The notes under the pieces: model-generated
Told to the model about the DNA's origin: nothing
The model's input: the letters and a program-made list of their open reading frames with translations, nothing else
Databases searched by the model: none
Made by a program: the position numbers and the translations under genes
Assembly (NCBI RefSeq): GCF_043290135.1
Contig: NC_134702.1
Location: forward strand, 195,332,491-195,396,490
Direction: 5' to 3'
DNA: 64,000 nucleotides
Source: Rhipicephalus microplus
Lineage: Eukaryota > Arthropoda > Arachnida > Ixodida > Ixodidae
Shown: positions 25,615 through 36,359 of the stretch, piece after piece
Numbering within the stretch: position 1 is the first letter of the stretch
Layout of the letters: each line of letters starts with the position of its first letter

Positions 25615-28600
25615 AAATGAATTTCGATTTGTACTCTATCTTTAAAATCGACAAAAAGGGACCGATAACGTCACCTCCAGTGATGTGGTCAATCTATCAG
25701 TAGGACAAGAAATCCTCTCAGGTTGACCAAGTTGCTTGAAACCAAATGCGCATAGGTTGAAATAGCTTTTTGCGCATTTGAGGTGGCTGTATAATGTGCC
25801 AAACACAAAGTTTTGCTACTTTTTCTCAAGCGCTCAAAGCGGCACCTGGTGGCACTGCCGGCAGTGGGTTCGCTTGCCTCAACGTGCCTGTTTCTACACT
25901 ACACTGGAAATCGCGGATAAACGCGAGCACGGCGTCTGCCGGTGCAATTAGAACAACGAAAAATGTGTGCGAGCCTAAATGAACACTAATGTATTTGTTT
26001 TGATGGTAAATAAAATTTGAGGAAAGCCTGAAAAAGATGCACTAGGTTCCTGTTTCCATTGTCATCGCCTCCACTGACCGGTGTTGTGGGCGTTCATCCT
26101 ACTGGAAGATGGAGACCGAACGCAGATTGAAAATTTTCGTTTTAAATATGTGTACAAATATTTTTTTTCTGAAGAACCGCTGCAAGGCGGGAAACTTTAG
26201 GTGGCACGCTTTTTATAGAAAACATAAAAGCAGTGAATGATGGAATACAGTTTCATTATTGTTAATCTTGTGAGTTACTAAATTCACAATGAATGTCTTA
26301 GGCAGCTCTTTCTGTCCTCTTACAAATGACTAGGCAACTATTATAGCAGCTTCGTTGGTATATTTATAATTGACGCTAATGAAATGGTTGCAGCATCCAT
26401 GCAAAAAAACTATTTATTTATTATCACAGCGCTCATCTAGCTTCAATTTATGTCTATTTTAGGTTAAGTTAGCACTATTGCGCTACTTTGTCGGTCCTGG
26501 GGCATGGACTGGTAAATCCTGATACTTTTGTGGGATCTCCGAATGCGGATCACAGCAAAATTTCACCTTTTTTTTCTGTTGGCGCTTCGCACTGTCTTAT
26601 ATTTGACGCGATTATCGAAGTTGTGGTGCCCTCCAAGCGGCGGGTGGGTGTTAGCCCGCGCTTTCGAAACGTGGTCCGCAATCGTAAGTAATTGTTGCAA
26701 TGAATTTCTTGTTCACTCTTATTTTTTATATGCCTTTTGATATCCCACTGGCCTATATAATGGTAGCTTAGGCAATGATATCCTAAATACTTTTTGATTT
26801 CATTGACCACTGTGTGACCAAAAGGCGTGCGGTAGTAGATAAAAGAGAAGCGGGGCGCCTGAAGTGCTGCGTACTGAAAAGGTGCTGTACACATCGATGC
26901 CTCAGATAAAATGAGGTTCCGCGCTGGCTCAGTGACTAGCGGCATGTCGCATCTTCCAAGTAACTCGGCAGAGATAAATCTTTTCGTGCAAGCTATCTGT
27001 GGAAGAACGCATGCATCGTACTTTATGCCAATAAATACTTCAGTCAACCATGCTCTTTAGAACCCCCTCATTTAGAAGGAGGGCGGTGCAGATAGTTACA
27101 CTGTGTTCACCATGGCGTCAATCATTCTCTGATTGTTTATCTGCTATCAACCTTCATAAGAGTTTGCCCTGTACGCAAACACAGAAACAGAAAGCTTTCC
27201 ACCATGTGGGAAGTAGATTGTAATAGAAAAAAAGCTTGTGCTATCTCCCATAGGCCACGCAAGAGCATGTTTTACTGCCATAGGGGAGGGATGAGTGTCT
27301 TAGAAATATCCACACGTGTGTTGAAGTTATTCCGAATCTTCGTACTATTGCCCACGTGCGGGCAGTGTGTGTGCTGTGTGCACTAATTTATAACCACCAA
27401 CGGACTGTAAGGAAAGGTACACTGTCACTGTTTGGCCTCACTCAACAGTGATTTCTCGATTTCGTTTTTCACAAGTAATGCGACTACGGTAGAGGTTGCT
27501 GACGTCATAGCCTCTTAAATTGCAAGGTGCGACTGGATTCATTGTGGTATCAATTCAATCATTAGCTGACAAGGCCCAGAGCATTTTTGTTTAAATAGCA
27601 TTTTCAATATATATAATCAATGTAATCTGCTAGACAGATCCGACGTAACAGTTATATTTAAGAACAGGCGTGTAGTCGTGCGTGCTTCCTTTCTGGCCAG
27701 GGCCATAGGCCAAATTTTGTTCTATAACTTCTCAGCGCATCAAGTTTACAACTTCTACAACTTCTCAGCGCATCAAGTTCTCTCAAACTTGGACGAGTCC
27801 CTCTGTTCCCATAAAATTTGTAACGAAAACCCGTACCATCATCAGCAGTCTTCATCAAGGTTATGACGTGTTCGAGAAGCAATGACACAACAATTTCGCA
27901 CCTTGTTATTGCTAAGGAGTTAATGACCCTCTTACCATGGTTGGAAACCTCGTTTGCGCGAGTGTGTGACGGTTAGTCATTGAGATGCTTTTAGACCGCT
28001 CAGCCACAGTTTCAGTTTTGAAGTGTACTGAGTCATACAAAAGCTGTTCCGGTGGCTACTTAGGTAATGGTGGGCATTACGTAGATGTCAAGCTGGAGTG
28101 ATGCGATTTCATATAAAACGAAGTTATCGTTTATTCTCACAAATAAATAAACAGCACAGAGCTGTGTGTTCGGTAAAATGTGTCAGCACTATAGCTATTT
28201 TAACATGGTTAGAAAAAGGATAACTCAATTTATGCAGTTTACGTTACAATATCACTGAACGTTCTCAAGAATGCATGAGAACTCGCCAATCAAGTCTGAA
28301 GATAATCGCCACACTCGAGAGTTTTTTTTATTATTAAGAAAAAGCCTTAGTTACGAAGCATGCTATCTTAAAAATTGATACGAAGAGAAGGTTTGTCGTA
28401 GCAGCCACAATAAGAACTGAGAAAATACTTTTGTAAATTCAAACAGGTGTATTTATAGAACCTCCAAAAAATTCTTCCTTAATACAATAACTATAAAGTT
28501 GCCAATCTAGAAGCGTTCAATTCGCCAAATTAAACATTTGTATACGTCTTCATAAGAAAGCCATCTTTCAGTATGTTCAACATGTTTTTTTACACAATAC

Positions 28601-30429
28601 GATGTTTTTAGATACAAAGAACCCTGGTTGTTATATTAGGTCAGCCTGTCTCAACGTTAGTATCAATTCGTCTGACTGACTCAAAAAGAAGTGACGTCTG
28701 AATAGTACATGAGGTAATTTGAATCAATGTAAAATAATCTCTGAATAGATATCTGGGAGTGATTAATCTGCGAGAATAGATAAATTCTCGTTTTTACGGC
28801 TACGCGAGGCTCAGGGAGAAGACAAGAATTATATTTAGTAATGTTAATTTTATCTCAGCTTTAACACTCAACACTTTATTTAATAGCCCTGAAAAAGTAA
28901 TCAGGGCAGGCATGGCTTCCTAGGGAGTCAGTGGCTTCACCTGGGACGAAACCAGGAGGTGGTGACTGTCGGCGACGACTTCCATGCCCTCGTTACATCC
29001 TTTGATTGAACAATTAGGACCGTTCGTTGAAGCGCTTTGTCCCACTTAGTCTGGATTTGCAGACTGGAGCCTATGTTGAATGAGTGTAGCCAGAGAATAT
29101 GTCGAGAAGAGTAGCATTCGCGCCCACATGTTGAGCATGATTGCAGAACGCCAGGATCAGGACAAACAAATATTCCAGTGAGTTTGCTACGTAGGAGTTT
29201 TCAATAACCTAAGTGTGCCGACTAAAGCCTATTCAACTTGGATTAGGAGGAAGAAGGGCCCTCGAGCTAGTCTGTACTGCGAGGTATTCTCGTGAAGTCA
29301 GGATAATAGGTATTTAGGGGCACAATCCTGGAGACAAATCGTGTGATCTGTACTATAGCGGATGCGACGCTCATGCTACTAAGTTTCAACTTCAACTTCA
29401 GAAGCTATACACTTTCACTGTGAATTAACGACATTTGTAACTTTTCAGAGATTAAGAAACTTGAAGCCTTTGTAAAACCAAAAGAAAATACCAAAACTAA
29501 CGAATACAAACTGTTGCATTCGAGCACCACATTGAGTGGTGCATTTTCCGAGTCTATACTAGAAGTGACACGAGTATTTTGACAACGCTGCTGAAGTCTA
29601 AAGCCCAACGGCGACCTTCTCTTCGATCTGTTAAATAATCAGACATCTTAGTATTGACGAATAGAAACTTTCAAGGAGATAATAAAGTGTTCTAATACAG
29701 GCCAGCTTTAGGCGCCCATGGCATCGGTCAATTTTCGTCCTGTTGTTGGCAACTTATCAAAAATAATGTGCACATTTCTAAGGTTAATAGGCCGAAAAAA
29801 ACTGGGGGACCCTTAAGCTTCGCCTTTAAGAGTTGAACATGCTAGCGAAATCCTGCCCCAAGTGCGCCCTTCATCCACTAAGTGCATGCTTATTATGTTT
29901 TGTTAAACGCACAAGCACACAAACGCGCACGCGCGAAAGCGCGAGAGCTTGATGGCACCAAGGCACACGCACGCACGGGTGCGTGCGTGAACACAGCGTT
30001 ATTGGTTTAATGCAAGGGTCGAATGGCCTCCAAGATATACGCCATGCGCTCGCCATCCTGGAGGTGAGGCCATAAAGAGTCTAACAATGACACACAGGCG
30101 GCAGCACAATATCTTGTGTTTGCTTGATCAACGCTTCTGGAAAGGCATGATGTGTTTTCTGCTAAATAAACATAGTTGTCCACTTTTAGAGCTGTTTGAA
30201 AGTTTCTGTGCGTATTTAGCAGTGATGAAGGCATGCACTATAGATGCACTATCCCGGCCTTTTTCGATGTAGTTTGGTGGCCTCCCAAATTCGCTTACAA
30301 ATCGCCAAATGGGGTCGTTTTCGTCCTGACACCTGTCGAACAAAATGCGTTAAGGAGACTTCTTCTACTACATGGCATATATGTAGTGTTTTTCCCGAAG
30401 CAGCTGCAAGTAACAACGTGGCTTTGTGA
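25615..30429. other. Intron 1 of the M13-like gene, left part
   Basis: AT-rich. There is a 21-base direct repeat (AACTTCTCAGCGCATCAAGTT) at about 27726 and 27759. Frames on the - strand at 30007-30437 are of moderate length but unrecognised; they directly follow the inverted LINE segment and may be another element. Confidence 0.5.
29966..29989. repeat. Perfect palindrome of CACG units
   Basis: Eleven-base arms (29966-29976 and 29979-29989) of alternating purine/pyrimidine CACGCACGCAC surround two G's. Such a sequence can form a hairpin or Z-DNA. It lies in intron 1 of the M13-like gene. Confidence 0.8.
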
Positions 30430-32008
30430 TAGATCACCTGCTTGCCATCAAGTTCGAGTCGGCCAGCTGGGCCACATACTCAGCCGCTCGTCGGGTGAGC
30501 TTGGCAATGGGAATTTTCAGTTTCCGATTGTGTTTTGGGGGGCACCATCTGCAGACGAGGCTGTGCCGCGCCTCAATGGGGTACGATGGAGGTTGTTGTA
30601 CACCCCTGGCGTAGCCTCTGAAAGGTTAACTTGAGTTTCCGTCGAAGGAAGGTGAGTAACCGATTCTTGTGACCACGCGTGTTAACCTGTTTCGTGAATC
30701 GGGGCCATATTGGTGTAGTTTTTTCTAACTTTGTCCAGCCAAGTAGGCGGGCTTGCGCGTGAGTCTTGCCAGTAGTGTGGTTGTCATGGTTGTGTTGAGT
30801 ATGCGAAGGTCGCTGCCGAGGGTTTCCTTGGTGTTGGCCCAGTTTGCGTGTCTAATGTTTTTGGTGAAGGTAACGTCCGGACACGTTTCCCGAGTCAGGG
30901 AATTACCCACTCGCCTTAGATATGCAGGGTCAGTATGAAGTGTGAGGCCCAGCGTGTACGCAGGTTCCGCTAGCTTGCGCCCACGCTTGTCATCATGCAC
31001 GTACTCCCACAGTGTGCTGTGAGCGTTGAAATCGCCCATGACCACAAGGGGATCCCTGCTCACAGCCTTCAGACCACAACTGAAGAGTGTTTCGAAAGAA
31101 ATATTTCTAAGTTTTGGAAAACAAGAGACGTTGAGTATGTGTAATGGTTCATCTCGTTTCTTGAGCGGAAGGAGGACAATCGCAAACTAATGGTCAGTAT
31201 TAAGTTCCAAGCCCACTTGGTTGGCTGTATATTTTTGGTGCACGAATATACAGGAAGAGGGGTCCTAGTGGAACAAGGAATAATTTGAAAGGCTAGCGCC
31301 GCTCCCTGGCTCCTGGAATCCACCACTGCTTGAAGTGAAGCGAGATTCGATAAGAAAAGCCGGAGTTGAGCCCGCTTGGCGCGGGAACGGAATGCCCGGC
31401 CATTCCAATGAATAAATTGAATGAAGGTGGCCAAAATGTAACATGGAAAGCGTCTAACTTGAGGGTTGCCCGCCATGGTCATTCAAGTTAAAAAGCGGTT
31501 GTAGGGACGCAGCTGGGGAGTCAGCATTCACGGCAAGGGTGGCGTCCTCAATTCCTGTAAGCATGCAGCTGTCATCGTCATTTACATCATTTTCTATGGA
31601 CCGACGTGAGGTTTTCGGATAGCGGCCAGACACGTCTTTAATCAGACCATCGGATCGTCGGACGCTACGCAACGACTGTGCCAAGTGCTCGGCGATGATT
31701 GTGGGGATCGTTTCGGACATTTTGGCAGTAGCAGAGGTCATGGCCCGGTAAATTTGATTTTCTAAGGCATTAAGACGGGCGTCCATGTAGGCCTCTAGAC
31801 AAGCCTCGAGTACAGCTTCCACACTCAGTGCTGCCGCCGGGGCCACGGGCTCACTCTCCATAACCTCATTTGCGGGTGAAGAGGAATTGGTTAGCTCTTT
31901 CGATTTGGATTGTAGGAGCGCAATTTTATTTAGCAACATCTCAATTTTGCCCCCGAGAGCTGCTATGTTGGTTTGAACTGAATTTTTGGAGAACCAACAC
32001 GTATTTGC
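30430..32008 (-). mobile_element. Inverted 5' part of a non-LTR retrotransposon (ORF1 end, endonuclease, linker)
   Basis: On the - strand, 32014-31454 encodes a proline/alanine and coiled segment resembling the C-terminal part of a LINE ORF1. A second frame starts at the overlap (31482) with IQFIHWNGRAFRSR, the usual start of an apurinic-type endonuclease, and continues in another frame at 31063-30725 with VVMGDFNAHSTLW, the GDFNAH active-site block. The linker with KHNRKL and an AEYVAQLADSN segment follows to about 30440. Several frameshifts and stops break it. The piece is head-to-head with the reverse-transcriptase part that starts at about 32009 on the + strand. Confidence 0.75.
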
Positions 32009-33775
32009 TGACACCGTGTTCGGAATCTGGCCGGACCGGTCCGCACAGGGTTTTTTGCTTCAGTTAGACCGCGAAATTCTAAATCCCGTCGATTACCTCC
32101 TTTATGAAAAGGCAGTACTCGCCCTCGACTTGAAAGGAGCTGTCGACAACGTCACAAATGACATCATTCTGACGCATCTTTCCAAAACAAACTTTGGACA
32201 CAACAAGTTTCGATATATCAGAAAATTCCTCTCTGACCGACTGCCGTACGTCCGAATAAAAAATGAAGAACACGGCTCCTACAAATTAGGAACGAGAGGT
32301 ACATCAGAGGGCGTGGCCATCTCGCCCCTACTGTTTAATCTGGCTATGATGAACCTACCGGATCAGCTGAAAAATTTTTAAGGCATACAAGACGCACTAT
32401 ATGCTGAAAACATTACCATATTGGCTAAACATGGATCGGTAGGAGACATAGAAGCCAACCTGCAGCAAGCGGTGGAAATTGTAGATACCTACGCCCACCG
32501 CTGCGGGCTTCATTGCTCTCCGACCAAAGCAGAATTTGTGCACATTCGCTCCTCGCCAAAGTGCACTACCGAAATTGAACTGTCCTTGAAAAGTGGACCC
32601 ATCCCAGGACATGCTGAAATCTGAATACTGGGTCTGTTTATTCACAAACATCGCCGAGTTTATACAACATTGACAAAACTGCGTAAGGTGGGGGACCAGC
32701 GGGGCCGGATGGTCCGCCGGTTTTCCAAAAAAGCGTGGGGGGTTACGTTGCGGAAACGCCTTGCGGCTGTCGCATGCATTCGTAACCAGTCGAGCACCTC
32801 TACTCGGCTTCTTACCTCTACCTGCGCAAGTTCAACGAGAACACTCTTGAATTGATTCTCAGGAAGATGTACAAGCATGCCCTCGATCTCCCTATAACCA
32901 CGTCCAACCAGCGTTTTAAGGGCCTGGGGTTGGTAAACACTTTTGCAGAGCTCAGCGAAGAACACTTGACCAATCAGTTCACAACACATTTAAAGGCTCC
33001 GTTGGGTCACGACCTATTAGCTCGACAACAAATCCACCATCCAACAGAGACGGAGGAGCGTGTATGCATTCCAGAAGTCTGAAGATACGCCCTGTATGTG
33101 CACCCTCTACCAGCCAACGTGACACGTGGCAACCACAGTGGCAGACGCCTTGTGCGGGCAAGGCATTAGCTCACCACTATGGGAACAAACACGGCATATT
33201 TTACGTGGACGCCTCCAGCCCTCACCATGGGAACTGGTACACGGCTGCAGTCGTCCACCAAAATGTCGCGGTGATTGGCGTCACATTCAAAGCACAGGAT
33301 ATAACACATGCGTAGGAAGTCGCCATCGTACTAGCTGCCACCAACCTGGGCTCGCACGTCATCATTACAGACTCGAGAGGGGCCAGCCGAAATATTGAAC
33401 GCAGGTATGTCCCACACCTGGTGTACCACTGCTTACAAAACAGCAATTACGTCGGGGCCCCCGCGTCCCGAAGAATCATATGGGCTCCAGATCACATGGG
33501 CCTCGAAGGCAATGAAATGGCTGACGCCACCGCCCGCGCGGTCACTCTCCGGGTAACGCCTTCAGATCCTTCCGAAATATCAATCCGGCTTTAACATTTT
33601 GAGAAATTACTGAATTCTACCGATTCGGCCATTCAATTTATCCTAAACCCTGTAAGGGACCTACAGAGGTGGAGGAGCGTTTACTCCTCCACCTTTACAC
33701 CAGAACACTGCTGTGCCCGGCAGTTTTTATTATCTCGATCCTGGCTGTACAGAAAAAAACGGCAGCATATCCACG
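32009..33775 (+). mobile_element. Reverse transcriptase and RNase H part of the same non-LTR retrotransposon (degenerate)
   Basis: The + strand frame from about 32009 (TVFG...SAQG) covers RT blocks including LALDLKGAVDNV and GVAISPLLFNL. In the catalytic block YADD is YAEN at 32400-32411, so the RT is dead. In-frame stops occur at 32379 and 32624. Further down is an RNase H domain: FYVDAS near 33200, TDSRGA near 33370 and HMGLEGNEMADA near 33497-33530, with an in-frame stop before the EVAIVLA helix. An RNase H-bearing, non-LTR element is implied. The frame is interrupted near 33775 by other repeat DNA and resumes at about 34555. Confidence 0.85.
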
Positions 33776-34554
33776 GAGTGAATGATGGATAGTGGGGCGA
33801 AGCATCCGTCCGTCCATTCGTTCTTGCTTCCGTCCATCCATGCGTGCGTCTGTGTGGCTGCCCGTGCGTCCATCCGCCCGTCCATGCGTGCGTCTGTTCG
33901 TGCGCCCGCACGTTCATCTGTGCGTCCGTCCCTGCTTTCGTTCATGCATCCGTTCCTGCATCCATCTATGTGTCCATCCGTCCGTACAGCCATCCGTGCG
34001 TCCGTCCAAGCATCTGTCTGTGTGTCCGTTCGTCACCTATTCAACCCTCCAAATACCACCATCTCGCATCTTTTCATCGTGTATTTCTCACATAAAAGCA
34101 CCACCACCCAACGGATATTCCCGGGACTAAACAAGAGATGGCACACGCACACTTTCTTACGGCTTGCGTTTCGTGTCTGCTTCCCACCTTCAACCACCTC
34201 AAGTTCATGGTATATTTAGTTCACTGTATTCATGGCACTGTGGCCCAACACTCGCTAAACCTTTTTAAAACCAAAGAGGTTACGCCCAGCGAGTATAACG
34301 TAGCAGCCCTTTCTTGTCTTCTGTGCATTGTTGAACAATACAAAATTCGCAGCCTGCGCGTTAACCAGAAGCCGAATTTTTCTGTCTCTCATTTCATCTT
34401 AGCAGCTATTGACATGTACATTGAGCACTATCATTTATTGTTCAAAAACGCACAGAAGAAATCTCTCACCGGCACCACCTCGTAGGTCAAAGAGTTGTAC
34501 TTGTTACACACTACTACAATGGCTACGAGGGACGAATGGGTGCCGCTAAAAGAG
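33776..34554 (+). mobile_element. Repeat DNA inserted in the LINE, beginning with a CCGT/CCAT-rich tandem array
   Basis: The LINE frame stops at a sequence containing GCATCCGTCCGTCCATTCG, and 33800-34030 is built of degenerate CCGT, CCAT and GCGTC units. This gives open frames in all + frames that are low-complexity shadows. The following sequence to about 34554 shows no recognisable domain. The LINE C-terminal block picks up again after it, so the whole segment is best read as a later insertion or expansion within the LINE. Confidence 0.55.
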
Positions 34555-34765
34555 CTTCACCCCTAAAATGCCCACACTGTGCGGAGAAGTCGTCGGAAGT
34601 CTCCACCTGGTGTGGGCATGCCAGTCAATCCCTTGCCTCACCCTAAAACAAAACCCCACCCGGGAGAACTGGGAGGCGGCCCTGCTCGGCTGCTCCTACC
34701 TGGCAAGCCAGAAGGTCCTGGTCAACCGCTCCCGAGTCGCTTTGGATGTCAATGGGCTTCTGTAA
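34555..34765 (+). mobile_element. C-terminal end of the non-LTR retrotransposon
   Basis: CPHC at 34572, followed in a shifted frame by HLVWACQ and NPTRENWEAALLGC, is the zinc-binding and terminal block that ends this class of RNase H-bearing LINE polyproteins. It stops at about 34763. The 3' end of the element therefore lies within roughly 100 bases of the acceptor of M13 exon 2 at 34864. Confidence 0.7.
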
Positions 34766-34864
34766 TGAGGTGCCCACCTAGTGTTTGTGAGAGGTGGCTC
34801 GCACCGGTCCACCACCCACATACTTCCTGCATATAGATATAATGTTTTTTTTCTCTTCGCGCAG

Positions 34865-35028
34865 GTGTTCAATCGGCACGTCGATCCACCCCTCAGCTAC
34901 ACCACAGTCAGCAGCGACGAGTGCACAACCGGCGTCTGCCAGTGGAACGCCAATTACCTGTTCCACAGACTACCCATGCATGGCGACCCCTGCGACGACT
35001 TCTACGAACACGTGTGTTCTGCTTTCAA
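34865..35028 (+). CDS. Exon 2 of M13-like protein (start of ectodomain)
   Basis: The exon encodes residues 67-121. It carries the N-terminal ectodomain signature of peptidase family M13: a CxxxxC pair (C86, C91), then the DPCDDFYEHVC block at residues 107-117, equivalent to the family's DPC-DFY-ACG block in which the cysteines are disulfide-bonded. The acceptor is a pyrimidine-rich tract ending in CGCAG at 34864. The donor is GTGAGT starting at 35029, leaving the exon in phase 2 (codon AA|G). The final exon starts with exactly one base (G, 36360) to complete this lysine codon. A LINE ends about 100 bases upstream of this exon, so its acceptor region is short. Confidence 0.85.
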
Positions 35029-35985
35029 GTGAGTGGTGGCGTGGTCGATTGGCAACAGGGAGCCCGTAAAATAAGCAAGGCTGGTAGCAGTCCTGATTAG
35101 AGAGAATGCAGGGAAATACTTTGGATGTAACGAATGGGGAAGAAGGAATGAGCCACATGGACGAGCGCAAGTCCATGTGCCTTGATATTGTCTTGTTTCA
35201 TACCAAGACAATTTTTGGTATGTCTTGTTTGATATCAGCGCTAATAAAGTGTTGTTTTCATGCTGGTAACACCGTGTTTTTAGAGAAAGTTCATTATTTG
35301 TCGGAAACGGGACATCTGCCCTAACGAAGAGATAATGAAGGCTGATGAAGAGATAAAACACGATGAACAGTTGCGTGGTAATACTTCTAGAAAAAAAAAT
35401 AACGCTTTTTCGAAGGTTACTGTGATTGCGTGAGAGCACACTGTTTCTCACAGACATAAAACGACTGTCGAAAATTACGGAGCTAAGGTGGTGCTTTCAG
35501 CGCATCCCAAGATAGGTAAAGTGTGTTCTAAGGTGAAAAAGATGTTCCAAACTAAAGAACAAACCAACAAAAAGAATACAGTACCGAACATCCGAGCAAG
35601 TACCAGTTGGAGTTTGCGTGACTAGTGCAATCGCGCAGTCACAAACTGGTTCTTTGCATAGTCAAGCGTCATTGAATTGACGTACGCTTACCTACACGTC
35701 ATTCTTATGGCGTGTGGCCATGCGTGCGCGGAGCAGACCGGACGCTACTGCAACAGTAGACTAAGAGAACACTTCTTCATCTTGAAAGGTCGCCCTAGTA
35801 CACATTTGGTCATGCATATAGAATATAGTTCCACATCTCAGCCAGGAGGCACTGGTATTTTCTTCATACTTAGGGACAAAACCACGAGCAAAATAGTACA
35901 AGCCGTTTCAATTATTCCACTAAAAGACAAGTACATAAGTCATCCTTCTGTTGAAGCTCTCAAGGTCATAATGCTCGCTGACGAA

Positions 35986-36194
35986 CACGTGTTGCTACCA
36001 CGTGTTCACACGTGTTGCAACCACGTGTGTTGCTACCACGTGGTACCACGTGTTGCTCTTCAGTGTAGCAACACTGAAGCTCTTCAGTGTAGCAACTAGC
36101 AACACAGCTCTTCAGTGTAGCAACACGTGACGAACACGTGTTGCTACCACGTGTGTTGCTACCACGAGTTGCTACCATGAGTTGCTACCACGTG
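35986..36194. repeat. Array of CACGTG palindromes in intron 2 of the M13-like gene
   Basis: Ten perfect CACGTG hexamers occur in 209 bases (35986, 35999, 36009, 36022, 36037, 36047, 36124, 36135, 36148, 36189). They are embedded in diverged units of the type CACGTGTTGCTAC. The central part (36055-36125) has three copies of CTCTTCAGTGTAGCAAC. CACGTG is the canonical E-box/G-box core bound by bHLH factors (Myc/Max, CLOCK/cycle, USF). Whether this is a working element or a minisatellite born from a palindromic unit cannot be decided. It ends 165 bases before exon 3. Confidence 0.85.
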
Positions 36195-36359
36195 TTCAAC
36201 ATAGTAACCTGTCATTTTAGTAAGCTGAAGCTTGAAATTGAACAATGGCTTCTTAAGAACGCGTGCAATTCGTGGGGTTTATTATGAATGAAAACCATAG
36301 CTTGGACTGCAACGTTAGTTCCATTGACAAAAATCAGAACGTATCCCATTTTTTTCCAG

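Noticed and set aside
30233..30634. 133-codon + strand frame
   Set aside because: Its right half is antisense to the inverted LINE linker (KHNRKL, AEYVAQLADSN on the - strand); no domain on the + strand.
33681..34219. Frames of up to 145 codons on both strands across 33.7-34.2 kb
   Set aside because: Low-complexity shadows of the CCGT/CCAT tandem array.
35966..36178. 70-codon - frame of VATRGSNTRGSN type
   Set aside because: Translation of the CACGTG/GTTGCTAC repeat array, not a protein.
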